Source: Acanthosoma haemorrhoidale (Eukaryota; Arthropoda; Insecta; Hemiptera; Acanthosomatidae). From it: a DNA stretch of 64,000 nt. The position numbers and the translations under genes are program-made. A model generated the notes under the pieces. That model was not told the DNA's origin. It did not search any database and saw only the letters and a list, made by a program, of their open reading frames with translations. Positions within the stretch are counted from its first letter, which is position 1; every line of letters starts with the position of its first letter. The stretch is taken from assembly GCA_930367205.1 (NCBI GenBank), contig OV884009.1, forward strand, positions 36,837,841 to 36,901,840, written 5' to 3'. Shown one piece after another: positions 48,744-58,650 of this stretch.

Positions 48744-49670
48744 AGCTGCGCGGCAAATTCAAATTAAAGAAAGTATACTTTTCTACTGATCACCACTAGA
48801 TATAGCTATAAGCAAGATTCTAAAAAGTGAGAGGATAGGTAACTAACAAAAGTTGTAAATAGAGTGTGAATAGAGAAGTGATAGTTATAAACTGTAATTG
48901 TCGTTTCTTTGTTTACAGGTAAGATTGTGTAAATAATATGAATAATTGTTATAATATAAAATTGCTTGCTTTGTTTACAGAGAAACTGATTTCAGTTTAT
49001 CCCACCTTCAATAATTGTCTTAAAAAATGACAATTACAGTTTATAATTATCAACACTCTAATTATAACTTTAATATAACCTTTCTCTAACCTCTCACTTT
49101 TTAGAATCTTGCTCGTAGCTCCATCTAGTGGTGATCAGTAGAAGCTGCGTGGCAAATTCAAATTCAAGAAAGTATACTTTCTTTACATATATTTTATAAA
49201 TCACACTGAAGAAAGTATACTTTCTTTAACTTGAATTTGGCGCGCAGCTTCTACTGATCACCACTAGATATAGCTATAAGCAAGATTCTAAAAAGTGAGA
49301 GGATAGGTAACTAACTAAAGTTGTAAATAGAGTGTGAATAGAGAAGTGATAGTTATAAACTGTAATTGTCGTTTCTTTGTTTACAGGTAAGATTGTGTAA
49401 ATAATATGAATAATTGTTACAGTATAAAATTGCTTGCTTTGTTCACAGAGAAACTGATTTCAGTTTATTCACCCCACCTTCAATAATTGTCTTAAAAAAC
49501 GACAATTACAGTTTATAATTATCAACTCTAATTATAACCTTTCTCTATCCTCTCACTTTTTAGAATCTTGCTCATAGCTCCATCTAGTGGTGATCAGTAG
49601 AAGCTGCGCGGCAAATTCAAATTCAAGAAAGTATACTTTCTTTACATATATATTATAAATCACACTGAAG
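48744..49670. mobile_element. Tandem pair of fold-back MITEs
   Basis: Two copies of one non-coding element lie head to tail, about 460 bp apart (ACTGATCACCACTAGATATA near 48785 and 49252). Copy 2 (about 49210-49645) has near-perfect terminal inverted repeats of roughly 95 bases. Its ends are the palindrome AAGAAAGTATACTTTCTT followed by the GCTGCGCGGCAAATTCAA block. The interior also folds back (GTTATAAACTGTAATTGTC against GACAATTACAGTTTATAA). The flank ATAAATCACACTGAAG follows both copies, so a whole unit including flank was duplicated. Copy 1 lacks its own left palindrome half; its left end is in the opposite orientation. Confidence 0.8.
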
Positions 49671-51524
49671 TCATTAGCTTATAAAAAACAGAATAAAATT
49701 GTTTCGAGATAAACGACATTCGATAGGAACTGTCACTAAAAACTTAAAATATAGTAATTATTGCCAGGTGAAAAACTGTGTGAATGGTCGCTGGTATATA
49801 TTAAAACAGATAATAAATTCAATTAATAAAAAGAAGAAGAATGACTTATGAATTATGAGTTGTCATATTAGAGAGGGTTGAGGAACTGTCAAGATTTGAA
49901 GATAGGGAGAGTTGGCGAGCAATGAATATTGGAGGGAATTGAGTTCTGACGGTTTGCAGCACGCATGAGAAGATAATGGTCAAAGAAAGGAGGTTAGTGG
50001 GATGAGAAACACGTATAGGTGGGATCTATGATTGCGGAAACTGAAAGCTGATTTGAAATGTAGGAGGTTGTATGGAAGCTAGTCGTGATAGTACTGAACA
50101 GAAGGGATATTTGAAGTCATTTGGGAGTAGAGTTATTGGATATCAGCAGTGTGAGGTGAGTCAGATGCTGTTTGGAAGTAACATATACAGTCGTGAGTTG
50201 GGGAGATAACACTCAGGTTAAGAAGGAATTGTACAGAAATCAGCCGGAATTGTATCGAGTATTTAAACTCGTATCCCTTTTATAGTAACAAAGAATACCT
50301 GCGGTATTGCCGATCAAAGTCATCAAGCAGGAAAACAATCATCATTAATTATTTAATGAATAACATCATTTTCAAACTGTTACTTTAACTCTAATGACCC
50401 ACTGATGTTTTAATGAATAAATAAGCCATTTAATAATGATTTTTTTTTAAAATATGTTTTTGTATAATCTAATTCATTTTTAATACATTTCCCTTGTTAT
50501 TTTCCTTTACAAATAATTAATTTCAATACATTAATCACAAAATGAATACTGATGATACTCGAGGTAACGTGTAATTGCGCTCTGAACGTTAGTTCCAGGT
50601 AAACCCAATCGACGGGTTTAATATCTTTGGCTTCGACCGTCTTCCACCAAAGCAACTTGCTCGACGGTAAAAACTATTTTTGAAATAAAAAAAAAACAAA
50701 AAAACTTTTGCTTATTTTTTAGAGATTAGTTGCACAAGGAAATCTAAATAGAAATTGGGCTTTTCTTCATATTTATAGCCCATATCACTGAAAACGTTTA
50801 TTAATAATTAAAGAAAGAATTGATAGACAAAATAATTTTATTAGGACAACAAATATTTGTATTTTTCTAAATGCTTTTTTTGTGGGGCAGTGTATACGGA
50901 AAAACTACTTTTTTACTACCAAACATTTGTATAATCAATGCTCTTTAATTACTTTATATTGGGTTGGCATTTTTTATGTACCATTGGCTCATGTAAATTC
51001 TATGTAAAATGTCATATAATTCAAACGGGTGACTTACATCCCCAGAAAATACTGACAATTGAATGGAAATAAATACACACATAAAATGGATGCATAGGCA
51101 ACATTTCTTGGGGTATCGCGCCAATTATAAGTCAGAGCGGATCGTTTATAGAACTCGTTCGTTGAATTGACATGCATACATTCAGAGAAAACTTGTTGAA
51201 GTTATGTATCAAAATTCATATTCCAAAATCAATATTCATACCCTGATATTTTTATATTTTAATTATGTTATTGTCATAAGCAAAGGAATGGGTTTGATCA
51301 TGTCTGTTTTCTTTAGTGTTTTTAATCGGAGCGAAGAATGGACAATTTAATAGTTATTAGATCCAAATAATCACTTATATCCCTATTTCTTTGGAAATGA
51401 CAGGTGTATGAAAAATACGAATTATTCATAAGAAAACTTCACTGTCCATCTAAATTATTTTATTTCTTTTTAAACTGTGCTTACGTCTCACCAGAAAGTA
51501 AATTTGCAGTTATCCAACGGAAGG
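49671..51524. other. Unassigned, with a purine-rich block
   Basis: From about 49850 to 50260 the plus strand is markedly purine-rich (many GGAGG, GGGAG and GAAGG runs) without an open frame. The remainder is ordinary AT-rich sequence. Confidence 0.35.
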
Positions 51525-51628
51525 GCGAGTGAATGAAAATTGTAAATATGGAGCGAATGAGATCATTTATCACAATTACTTATTTCCCAATGAGGCAGAT
51601 TTTAATTTTATCATAATAAAGTTGTTGT
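51525..51628 (+). mobile_element. LINE A 3'-end fragment
   Basis: Plus-strand copy of the last about 100 bases of the LINE A UTR: GAGTGAATGAAAATTGTAAA through CACAATTACTTATTTCCCAA and TCATAATAAAGTTGTTG. Strongly 5'-truncated. Confidence 0.75.
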
Positions 51629-52439
51629 AGATAATTTGTCATAAAATTATAACTTCATATTTATCAATAATTGTCTTCAACTTCCACTTTATATAATGTT
51701 GACTTATTGCAGTGATTGTCAACACCGAGTTGGGCTATATTAATAAATGCCAGACATGTGTCCTGACGATCACCAGGGTATGTAGATGCAATTGATAAAA
51801 TAAAATACCGGTCCCCAGAGAGTAGGACGCTTATCCATAAAATCCGGAAAAACACCGGAAAACTTTTTTACCTTGACAGAGGATCTGAATATTAATTGGC
51901 AAATCTATTGCGAACAAGCTAACAATATTCCCCCTGGACTTCCGTTAAGCCGTTAAGATATTCTGTTGAGGGCCGAAACATTCTGATCCGCGTGTCTGTT
52001 CATTACTCATTATAAGTCTGTTCGGATTATATTTTAAGATAATTCATCATCGACCTACCGTTTTAACAGCCATGGGTCTTAAAATTTGCTAGACTTCCCA
52101 ACAAACTAATTATGGGTATTAGTAAATGCTAAGCGTTGGCCAGATATTACATAAATAACGACAGCGAAACTATAATAAATAGAAAACTGCATTTACATAA
52201 ATAAATAAAAAACTGCATTTACATAAAGAAATACAAATGAAAGAAAACATTTAACTTAAAATTAGAGAGGAATTTTAATAGGATTAGTAACTTACCAACT
52301 AATTAAACCTATTAGAGAAAATAATACATAGTATAAAATTCTGAAAAAGAAATAAGCTTCTTTAATTTTTTTTTTTTCCCCTTAGCTCTCAAATTTTTTA
52401 AGATTATAGATAAGGGAAAAATAAAGGTAATTTATTTGA
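51629..52439. other. AT-rich unassigned stretch
   Basis: Contains a two-copy, 26-bp tandem repeat with AACTGCATTTACATAA at 52185 and 52211. No gene was recognised. Confidence 0.4.
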
Positions 52440-53030
52440 GGTGAGCGGATCCTTTTACTAGGAGTACCTGTATGAAGGTGGAGGGAGGGAATTAAGCAGT
52501 GTGGGAAGCCTCAGTAGAGGTGGAAATGTTGCGGTGCAGTGGTGAGAGTCTACTGAAGGCTGAGCCTAGAGTCTCCCTAGGCATGTAGTGGAAGCTCATT
52601 CAGTTGGAAAGCAGTGATGGGTGCCCATCAGAGGCTTGTTGTTGGTTGGCCAAGGGCCGTAATTTCCATCATTTGGTCTGCTTTCCCAGATCTAGAGAGT
52701 TGCCATCTTGTGATGATGTGTCTTCTTCTGACGGCTTCGGTGATGGTGGGGACCTCGAACTTCTCGTGGATGTAAGGAGCCTTCATTTCACGAAAAGGAC
52801 TATGCCATAGTGCCGTGCGCAGGATGTGGTTCTGGAAGCTCTGGAGTCTAGTTATGGTGCTCGTGTGGAGAAAACGAAAAAGCGGAGTTCCAAAAAGTAG
52901 TCCTGGCCTCAGGACACTTTGATATATGAGCAGTTTCGGCCTCAAGGATATAACCGGGCTTGTGATGATATGCTGGAGAGAGTAGTAAGTCCTACGTACT
53001 CTTTTCAGCTTCTTCTTTAAGCTTTACAAA
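52440..53030 (-). mobile_element. LINE B-related fragment (subfamily), RT C-terminus and UTR
   Basis: A minus-strand frame (52628-52945, extended upstream to about 53025 as KLKKKLKRVRRTYYSL) encodes a LINE B-type thumb and C-terminus. LLIYQSVLRPGLLFGTPLF matches LLIYKSILRPTLLYGAPLF of LINE B, and YIHEKFEVPTITEAVRRRHI matches its ELHEIFELPTVDEFIQRRHI. The sequence is GC-rich and clearly diverged from the other LINE B copies, so it is a separate subfamily. Frame-intact over this stretch; the 5' half is missing. The UTR runs down to about 52440. Confidence 0.75.
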
Positions 53031-53308
53031 TAAAATAATTAGTCCATTTTCAATTTTCTAAATGTCTAATTTGATGACGGGAGGCTGAAACGAATAGATC
53101 CTCATGGATATGATAAACGACTGCCTCTCATCACCGTTGCAGGGAGACTGAGCGTAAACATCGTAGGCCATGAGTAGTTGATCCTTCACCGTAATACGCT
53201 GCATATTTATACAACAGCAAACATCACCGTACAAGTACTGTTATAGAAAGAACTGATATTAACTTTTAATCGGAAGTGAAACTTGTTCAATAATCGATAG
53301 ACTTAAAT
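53031..53308. other. Spacer before the Polinton remnant
   Basis: AT-rich sequence of 278 bases with no recognised feature. The left end of the Polinton could lie here but no terminal repeat was identified. Confidence 0.3.
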
Positions 53309-54345
53309 CAATTGATTGAAAACATATTAAAAAAAATTCTTGACGAACAGGACAAAAAGGTACTGGTTAGATACAACACATCAGCTAACTATAAATATAA
53401 AACTTTAGCTCCTACTAAATTTATTGATTTCTCTGATAAAATGATAATAAAATAATAAGTAATGATTGCTTCCGTTTCACATTTCTCAGCGATATCATCA
53501 AATTTAATACTCAAAGCGACTATCGAAATATTAAACCTTTATATACCTTCGGCTGTATCTCATATTCAACTATTATAAAATATATTACACGGTTTGAAAG
53601 TGTGAATGATGTACCTATGAAAAAAATAAAATTTATTCATTAAGGATTAGCAAAGAAGTATTTTCCCAGACATCTTCTTCGGGGATGTGTTTATAAAATT
53701 TGTCACAAAAGTATACAACCTGACACAAGCGTTATATCCTACAGCTTATGGAAACATTAACCGGAAAAACGGAGATGGGAGAATGTGTAATCATGAACGT
53801 TTTTGCCTTAATCACAAAGCGGTTTGATCTGATTTTCCATCAGAAGATAAAATTAAATTCAAGCACGTAGAATAGACACATGTCCTGACTATACTCTGTG
53901 CAACTGTAGAATCTCTTTCACTACCCATCTCAGGAACATCTACTAATCCCTCATCTTCTTGGAGTGGAGCAATACATCAACGTCATGCGTTTTACGTTTC
54001 ATTATTGATCAAGTCGGGTATTTGCGATCTGAAACCGTGTGTCTACAGGAGGGAAAATTGTACACAAATATTTATGTAGGAGCTATATATAGTTTTCAAA
54101 GTAGATGAATATTTTACTGTTTTTGAACGAAATGAACAAAGAGGAAAAACTGATATTCTCTTCGAGTAAAGCACGTATATTAAGTCAACATTATTTAAAA
54201 GTCACGGATCGAGTATGTCATTAATATCACCTCTTTATTGAACCAGCTCATAACGCTTGTAATTTAAGAGCTATGAAGCCTGATTTAATTTATTATAATG
54301 ATCAATTTATCATCATCCTGATAATTTACAATAATATGACAATAT
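53309..54345 (+). pseudogene. Polinton DNA polymerase B, N-terminal/exonuclease part
   Basis: Pieces of a Polinton-type family B DNA polymerase can be read in order in shifting plus frames. First is VLVRYNTSANYKYKTL with KFIDFSDKMIIK (about 53365-53450), then NDCFRFTFL (53461 on). A Cys/His segment MCNHERFCLNH follows (about 53784-53816). The exonuclease I region FPSEDKIKFKH...ATVES comes next (to about 53914), then HQRHAFYVS and CVYRREN. Last is KVTDRVCH...PAHNACNLR (to about 54268), which in relatives precedes the exonuclease II motif. The Asp of the D-x-E exonuclease I motif is not present (TVE). The polymerase domain proper with its YGDTDS-type motif was not found, so about two thirds of the gene is missing. 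Several stops and shifts. Confidence 0.75.
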
Positions 54346-54887
54346 GCTATATTAGAGTTCTCTTTCTGATATGTGCAGAAGGTCCAGCCCAAGGTGATAA
54401 TTATGATTGAGCAAATAGCTTAGAATTCACCAATTTATGCTTTCTACGATAAAATACCATGCATTAGTGCATTACTCAAAATCAGATTTTTATATGCCTT
54501 TTAATAAGTGTCTGTGTGAGTTTTTGGAGCTTTCAAGAGAAGCAACTGTAATAAACTAATGTTTATATCATAATTATTTATATAAACTTGCACGTCGTTT
54601 GTGTCTCCAACAGCCCTTCCACCTGCAGTTAAAACTCGAGGTCCATAGCTAAAATCAATGTCTGCTGTTTGACATCATGTTTTTGTGATATGGTCTTAAC
54701 AAAGGTCGTGAGGATTGCAATCCTCCAACACTGATTCGCCCTTCTGTGTCGTAACGTACTGGTGTCATATAGTAGCGTCTTCTGTTTCAGCACTTTTGCT
54801 AATATCAATGGAGGAGAAGTAGCGGTATTTCTCGCATATATTGATTTTGGAAATAGTGTCTGTTTATACTCATCTTCATCATCATTT
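54346..54887. other. Unassigned stretch within the Polinton region
   Basis: May hold further decayed polymerase sequence, but I could not follow it. The minus frame at 54629-54958 (109 codons) is not recognised. Confidence 0.3.
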
Positions 54888-55440
54888 TCATAATCTATTC
54901 CGTGAGTGTAGATAGTTATGAGATGTGAGGATCCCCAAGCTGGGGAGGAGACGCCCAACGTGGGCTAGGGGCGATACAACCTCTAGCCGCCGCCCGGCGA
55001 GCGCCAACAAAGAAATAAGACAGGTGGATCTGTGGTCTGTCACCCTGGCTGGCGGCCTAGTCGGCGGGTAGCTTAATTCGTTTTGATCTGACTCCATAAG
55101 ATCTTAGAAAGTGTGCCCCGGCAGTGCACTATATTCAGGAGAAGAGGGACAGGGTAGGTTTACAGGTAGTTTATGTGGTCTTGGAATGACCACGAATTCA
55201 CACTCAGTATCTGTGGGTAGGCAAAGCCGTCCGGATCCCTAAGGCTAGTGTGAACCGGAGAGAAGCAGACTGGATTGCCGAGGGAGACGCTACTAGGTAA
55301 AGTTTGTAGGGCCACGGCAACCGTCGTCCGCGAGGGAGAGGTCTCTCCCAAGGAGGTGCTATTTTAGCGAGACGAAGGCAGATATTCCCACTAGGAAATT
55401 GTTGGGTCTGACAACGCCGGACTAAAATATAGCGAAGTTA
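54888..55440. other. GC-rich insert with tRNA-Lys primer-binding-site-like motif
   Basis: This block is far richer in G and C than the Polinton sequence on either side. At 54952-54964 it contains CGCCCAACGTGGG, which matches the primer binding site complementary to the 3' end of insect tRNA-Lys(CTT), used by various LTR retroelements; the outermost TGG is not conserved. It may therefore be the leader of a broken LTR retrotransposon. No gag-like frame was recognised. Confidence 0.35.
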
Positions 55441-55544
55441 GGAGAGAGAGATGCAGAGGTAGTGGAATGAGAAGGCCATGGTTTTGAGTAGAGCAGCAAG
55501 CGTCAGTGCAGAGAGAGAGAGAGGGAGAGATATATAGATATCGA
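55441..55544. repeat. GA-rich / low-complexity run
   Basis: GAGAGAGA tracts near 55443-55452 and 55511-55530, then a TATAGATATC-type run. Nothing else is visible. Confidence 0.6.
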
Positions 55545-55712
55545 TAGTATATATACAATGACAAAAAAAATTTGGAATTACAGTTGTCTCCTCGTACTGC
55601 ACTCGCAGATGCATATTAAAGAGTGCATAAAATATAATACTTTCAGATTGTTGGTAATAAGTCCAATACACATACACTCACTAGATGATGAGGCTCACCT
55701 TCAGCTTGCGTC
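55545..55712 (-). mobile_element. LINE B 3' UTR fragment
   Basis: Reverse complement of the LINE B 3' UTR: AAGCTGAAGGTGAGCCTCAT, then AAAGTATTATATTTTATGCA and ATGCATCTGCGAGTGCAG, as in the 44.6 kb copy. No coding part is attached. It interrupts the Polinton remnant between polymerase and ATPase. Confidence 0.8.
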
Positions 55713-56219
55713 TATCGTCTTCCCTAAGTAAGTGCGGTTATATAGCCAGGCCAACCGTGGTGGGGATGATTCGCCACCTGCGGTTGTTCCCCCACTAGCT
55801 TCTCCCCCCTCTCTAACTGACGTCATAAGCTTTATTATAAAAATATGGAAAGATATTTTCTGGGCCGAGAAGAGGGGAACTTCTAATTATTCGTAATTAA
55901 GAGGTGGCCACAACAGTGAGGTTATGTCCAAGGCTGAGCAACCGCAGCCCCCTCCCCCTGTACGTTACCATGTCACTAAACATTTTGATACTTTTTATTA
56001 TACTTGGGACAGAGGTTACCAGGAAAAGAACGTTAAGATTTACTTTGAAACATATATTAGACCTTTAAAGCGTTAAACTCATTTATTGACTGAATGAACC
56101 ATGGAAAAATTTGAGTGAATAAATACAACAGCAAAAATTTTTATCGGGAACCGTGCCCCCTTCGGGACCCCGGGGCTCTGGTCCCCCCGTCCCTACCTCT
56201 CCCCGTCACTGGTTGTGAC
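55713..56219. other. Unassigned stretch, GC-rich in parts
   Basis: Includes a GC-rich patch near 55740-55830 with a TATATAG-type box, and a second one at 56150-56215 (CCTTCGGGACCCCGGGGCTC). Their origin is unknown. No coding motif was seen. Confidence 0.3.
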
Positions 56220-56512
56220 CTAGCGGGACGATACGACCGGAGTTAACGACTCCTCCTTTATTACCGGCTGAGGCATCGCTGTGTCTGACTTGATAGTCTT
56301 AGGTTCCACTTGTTTTTCTGAACTTAATAAATGTGTACTTATCATGTTTAATGGCTCTGTAATAGGCTTGAGACTTTGGGAGATTAATCGGAGCTTCAAA
56401 TGTCTTCTTTTAGCGATTTATATTTCTTCCTCAAGTTATTAGCTCATTTCTGTAATATCCTGTAACACTTAACGCTTTATCTTGACAGTAAGTCTTTACT
56501 ACTTCTTCATTA
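56220..56512 (-). pseudogene. Polinton small coiled-coil-type protein (tentative)
   Basis: Directly downstream of the ATPase on the same strand. In one frame a basic, Lys-rich helix-like piece (LRKKYKSLKEDI) can be read. In another, a 54-codon open stretch begins ISQSLKPITEPLNMI and ends at a stop at 56222-56220 after EESLTPVVSSR. A Lys/Glu-rich helical protein with a 'KP(I/V)TEPL' segment is common next to the ATPase in insect Polintons. The function is uncertain, and a frameshift separates the two parts. Confidence 0.45.
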
Positions 56513-56515
56513 TAA

Positions 56516-57172
56516 ACGGATGCAATCATCAAAGACTTTTCTGACTCGACCGGTATTAGAAATCTTATCAACAACTTCAACCATCTTTCCAGCTTACATG
56601 ACCCATATCTTTAAAAGCTTGAAATAAATTGTAAGGAGAGCTATGATGATCATCGAAAATATGTTTCCAATTGAATTCATAGTGGGTAAATAATATAAGT
56701 AAATTTGTATTGTCTCCTAAGGGAAGTTTTGGAATTTCAGTCTGTCTGAGTTAAAAACAATCTAAATTTGCATGTCTAGCCATACTAAAGTATTTAAGTA
56801 TAAAATCTTGCCGCAGAAGATTAAAACAAAAACATATTCTCGGCCTCGTCGGGTTAAATTTCCTCCTCGCAAACTGAGTACACTTTGAAACCGATCTGTG
56901 GTACAAATTATTTAACTTTACGAAGAACTTCATAGTCTGGTTGGTTCAACATTTCACCAAAAACGTATACGTTTTCATATCTTAGTCCATTAGGATCGAG
57001 CATTAAACTTATTAAAAGTTGTATCCTTCCACAAAACACAGGGACCGCATATGGCGTCTCGTGGTGGAAATAAACGACCGTTGCGTTGTACATCGGTTTC
57101 TTGATCCGCTTCCGGAAGAGTATTGATTATCCTGATCCCTTCAAGTCTAAAGCATTCTTTGAAAACTGGCAA
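56516..57172 (-). pseudogene. Polinton packaging ATPase (A32/FtsK-HerA type)
   Basis: The intact enzyme would pump DNA into the particle. On the minus strand a degraded P-loop reads ICGPCVLWKDTTF at about 57052-57014, compared with the expected GPxxxGKTTF. After a frameshift comes GLRYENVYVFGEMLNQPDY (about 56982-56928). Another shift gives LLRQDFILKYFSMARHANLD (about 56819-56760), and after an in-frame stop, PLGDNTNLLILF, NWKHIFDDH and FQAFKDM. The end is VEVVDKISNTGR...VFDD near 56560-56520. The Walker B strand that should read IIFDD is altered. The order and spacing match the family of about 230 residues. It is divergently oriented from the next gene, with about 200 bp between starts. Confidence 0.82.
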
Positions 57173-57369
57173 TATATGCTTTCACGCTCTCATATAAATA
57201 GGAGTCGATATGCTAACAAATGATCAGTCCTGAATGTAGACCGTGCTTAGACTAGTATTGTATTTTTAAATATGAGCTGTACTTTCGAAAAAGAACCAAT
57301 AAACGAAAACCATTTAAAAAATAATACTTATATATTTCAAAGATGTAGTAACGCTTCAGTCTTCTCTTT

Positions 57370-57690
57370 CCGAAGTGCCATCGATATCATTAAAAAAGGC
57401 AAAGCATTTTCCAAGGAAACATGGAAATCCTTCTCCTCTATTGTCTAGGACTTTACCTGTGCCAGAAATAGGTGGATTTTTACCGTTAGTACTTCTTCTG
57501 GCTGGACTTTCGGCCATAGTATTTTTAGCAGTAGGTCCAGCCAGTTTTGCCGAAGCCTTCAAAGGTTAGAGATGCTAAAATAAATTGGAGGACTTGAAAC
57601 GTCATAATCTCTAACTGGAAGTACAAAAAATTGGCTATCGACTTTACCACCTAGGCCTCTAACACTGAATTGAAATAAAGGTCCATATTT
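57370..57690 (+). pseudogene. Short hydrophobic Polinton virion-type protein (GGFLPL family)
   Basis: The open frame 57375-57569 holds a basic N-terminus (KKAKHFPRKHG), then LPVPEIGGFLPLVLLLAGLS and a long hydrophobic run. In another frame after a shift come KLEDLKRHN and GYRLYHLGL (about 57580-57655), which belong to the same protein in relatives. Such proteins are compared to adenoviral small core or membrane-active proteins; the role in Polintons is inferred. Glycine-rich positions that usually follow the hydrophobic core are partly replaced. It lies just upstream of the protease, as usual. Confidence 0.72.
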
Positions 57691-57955
57691 TAAAGGAGTT
57701 TACATGATTGATGAGTTACCATTGAATCATAAAATAACAAATGAGAACGCAATCGTCAACATGGATGCGCACGATAAGCCGGGTACACACTGGGTTTGCT
57801 TTGTAAAAAAAGTAAGTAACGTAAGGTATTTTGACGCATTCGGATATAAAAAATTGTCTCTAAAGCTGGTTCAATACTTCACAGAATATGTAAGAAAAAT
57901 TATCAATTTTGGAACACGCCTCACTACGGTCATCTTAGTCTAATTTTTTAAACCA
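57690..57955 (+). pseudogene. Adenain-like (C5) cysteine protease, catalytic Cys lost
   Basis: The intact enzyme matures the capsid proteins. The frame begins within PYFKGVYMIDELP (from about 57686), continues with AIVNMD and GTHWVCF (catalytic His of the HW motif, near 57785-57790), then YFDAFGYKK (acidic catalytic residue). The part that should carry the nucleophile (normally CGHLCL) is in another frame near 57922-57942 and reads HYGHLSLIF: the Cys codon is TAC (57925-57927). So the protease has both a frameshift and a lost nucleophile. It is slightly shorter than the usual C5 domain of about 150-200 residues; the middle part is shortened. Confidence 0.8.
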
Positions 57956-57971
57956 TGTAGGAGGGATAAAT

Positions 57972-58650
57972 ATGACAATAACTTTTACTAGTAAGTACAG
58001 TGTCAGTACAGACTTTTTCCCACCTATCGATTTAAGCGATTGGATAAACCTATTCAATAGGTATTAACTTACAATACCATACCTAACGTGGTAAAGAACG
58101 AGTCGGATATGATTTACTATGGCGATAAGGGATCATATCTGAAGGAGCTTATGATATCGAGGGGATATCAGAATATATTACGATATCTCCAAGATAATCA
58201 GGATCCTTCCCTGGCACTTCGAAGTAATATAAACACACTGAAAACAGACGATCCTCACAACCTTTACTTTAATGTGGGCAAGAAACTTCATTCCGTAGGC
58301 CCATTATTAGGAGACACAAAACCAAATACTATTCCTACTCCTATGAAGGGGTACCATGAGTCAGATGACATATTCGAAATTATGAAGGCAAATTCAATTT
58401 CGATTCATTGTAACATAGCTGGAGGATCAAACTATAAACGGTAGCCCGGATCATATCATCAACCAGTTCTTTCCTGCAGTCGAGCCGGGATATAAAATAA
58501 TTGAGAACCAATCACCGGCCATTTATCAACAAATCATCGTAGTTACGTTAGATTATATCACCATCACTCTATTGGATCAAAACGGAGCTCTTGTAAATTT
58601 TAGAGGAGAGACAATAACCATTCGATATCAAAAAATATGGCTATTGACTT
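57972..58650 (+). pseudogene. Polinton jelly-roll capsid-type protein, most like the minor (penton) capsid
   Basis: Starts at ATG 57972 with ITFTSKYSVSTDFFPPIDL. A stop and shift precede TYNTIPNVVKNESDMIYYG (about 58068-58124). The frame 58088-58444 then continues through YLKELMISRGYQNI, NINTLKTDDPHNLYFNVGKK and LHSVGPLLGD. A shift near 58430-58440 leads to DHIINQFFPAVEPGYKIIE and, at the end, LLDQNGALVNFRGETITIR (to about 58632). Total length about 225 codons fits the minor capsid rather than the much larger major capsid protein. It follows the protease by about 20 bases. The assignment to the jelly-roll protein is by recognition of the family's conserved ends, not by a structure search. Confidence 0.72.

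Larger units (their letters stand above)
53309..58650. mobile_element. Polinton/Maverick remnant
   Basis: Six decayed genes typical of Polintons (large self-synthesising, virus-like DNA transposons) lie within 5.3 kb. They are a protein-primed-type DNA polymerase B, a coiled-coil-type protein, a packaging ATPase, a short hydrophobic virion protein, an adenain-like protease and a jelly-roll capsid-type protein. Polymerase and structural block are separated by about 1.9 kb containing other mobile DNA. No integrase, major capsid gene or terminal inverted repeat was identified, so the copy is incomplete. Intact Polintons are about 15-20 kb. All genes carry frameshifts or stops. Confidence 0.88.

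Noticed and set aside
52604..52810. Plus-strand 68-codon frame
   Set aside because: Antisense to the LINE B-related RT C-terminus on the minus strand.
54629..54958. 109-codon minus frame as a Polinton integrase
   Set aside because: No integrase motifs (zinc-binding HHCC or DDE) can be placed; it also runs into the GC-rich insert.
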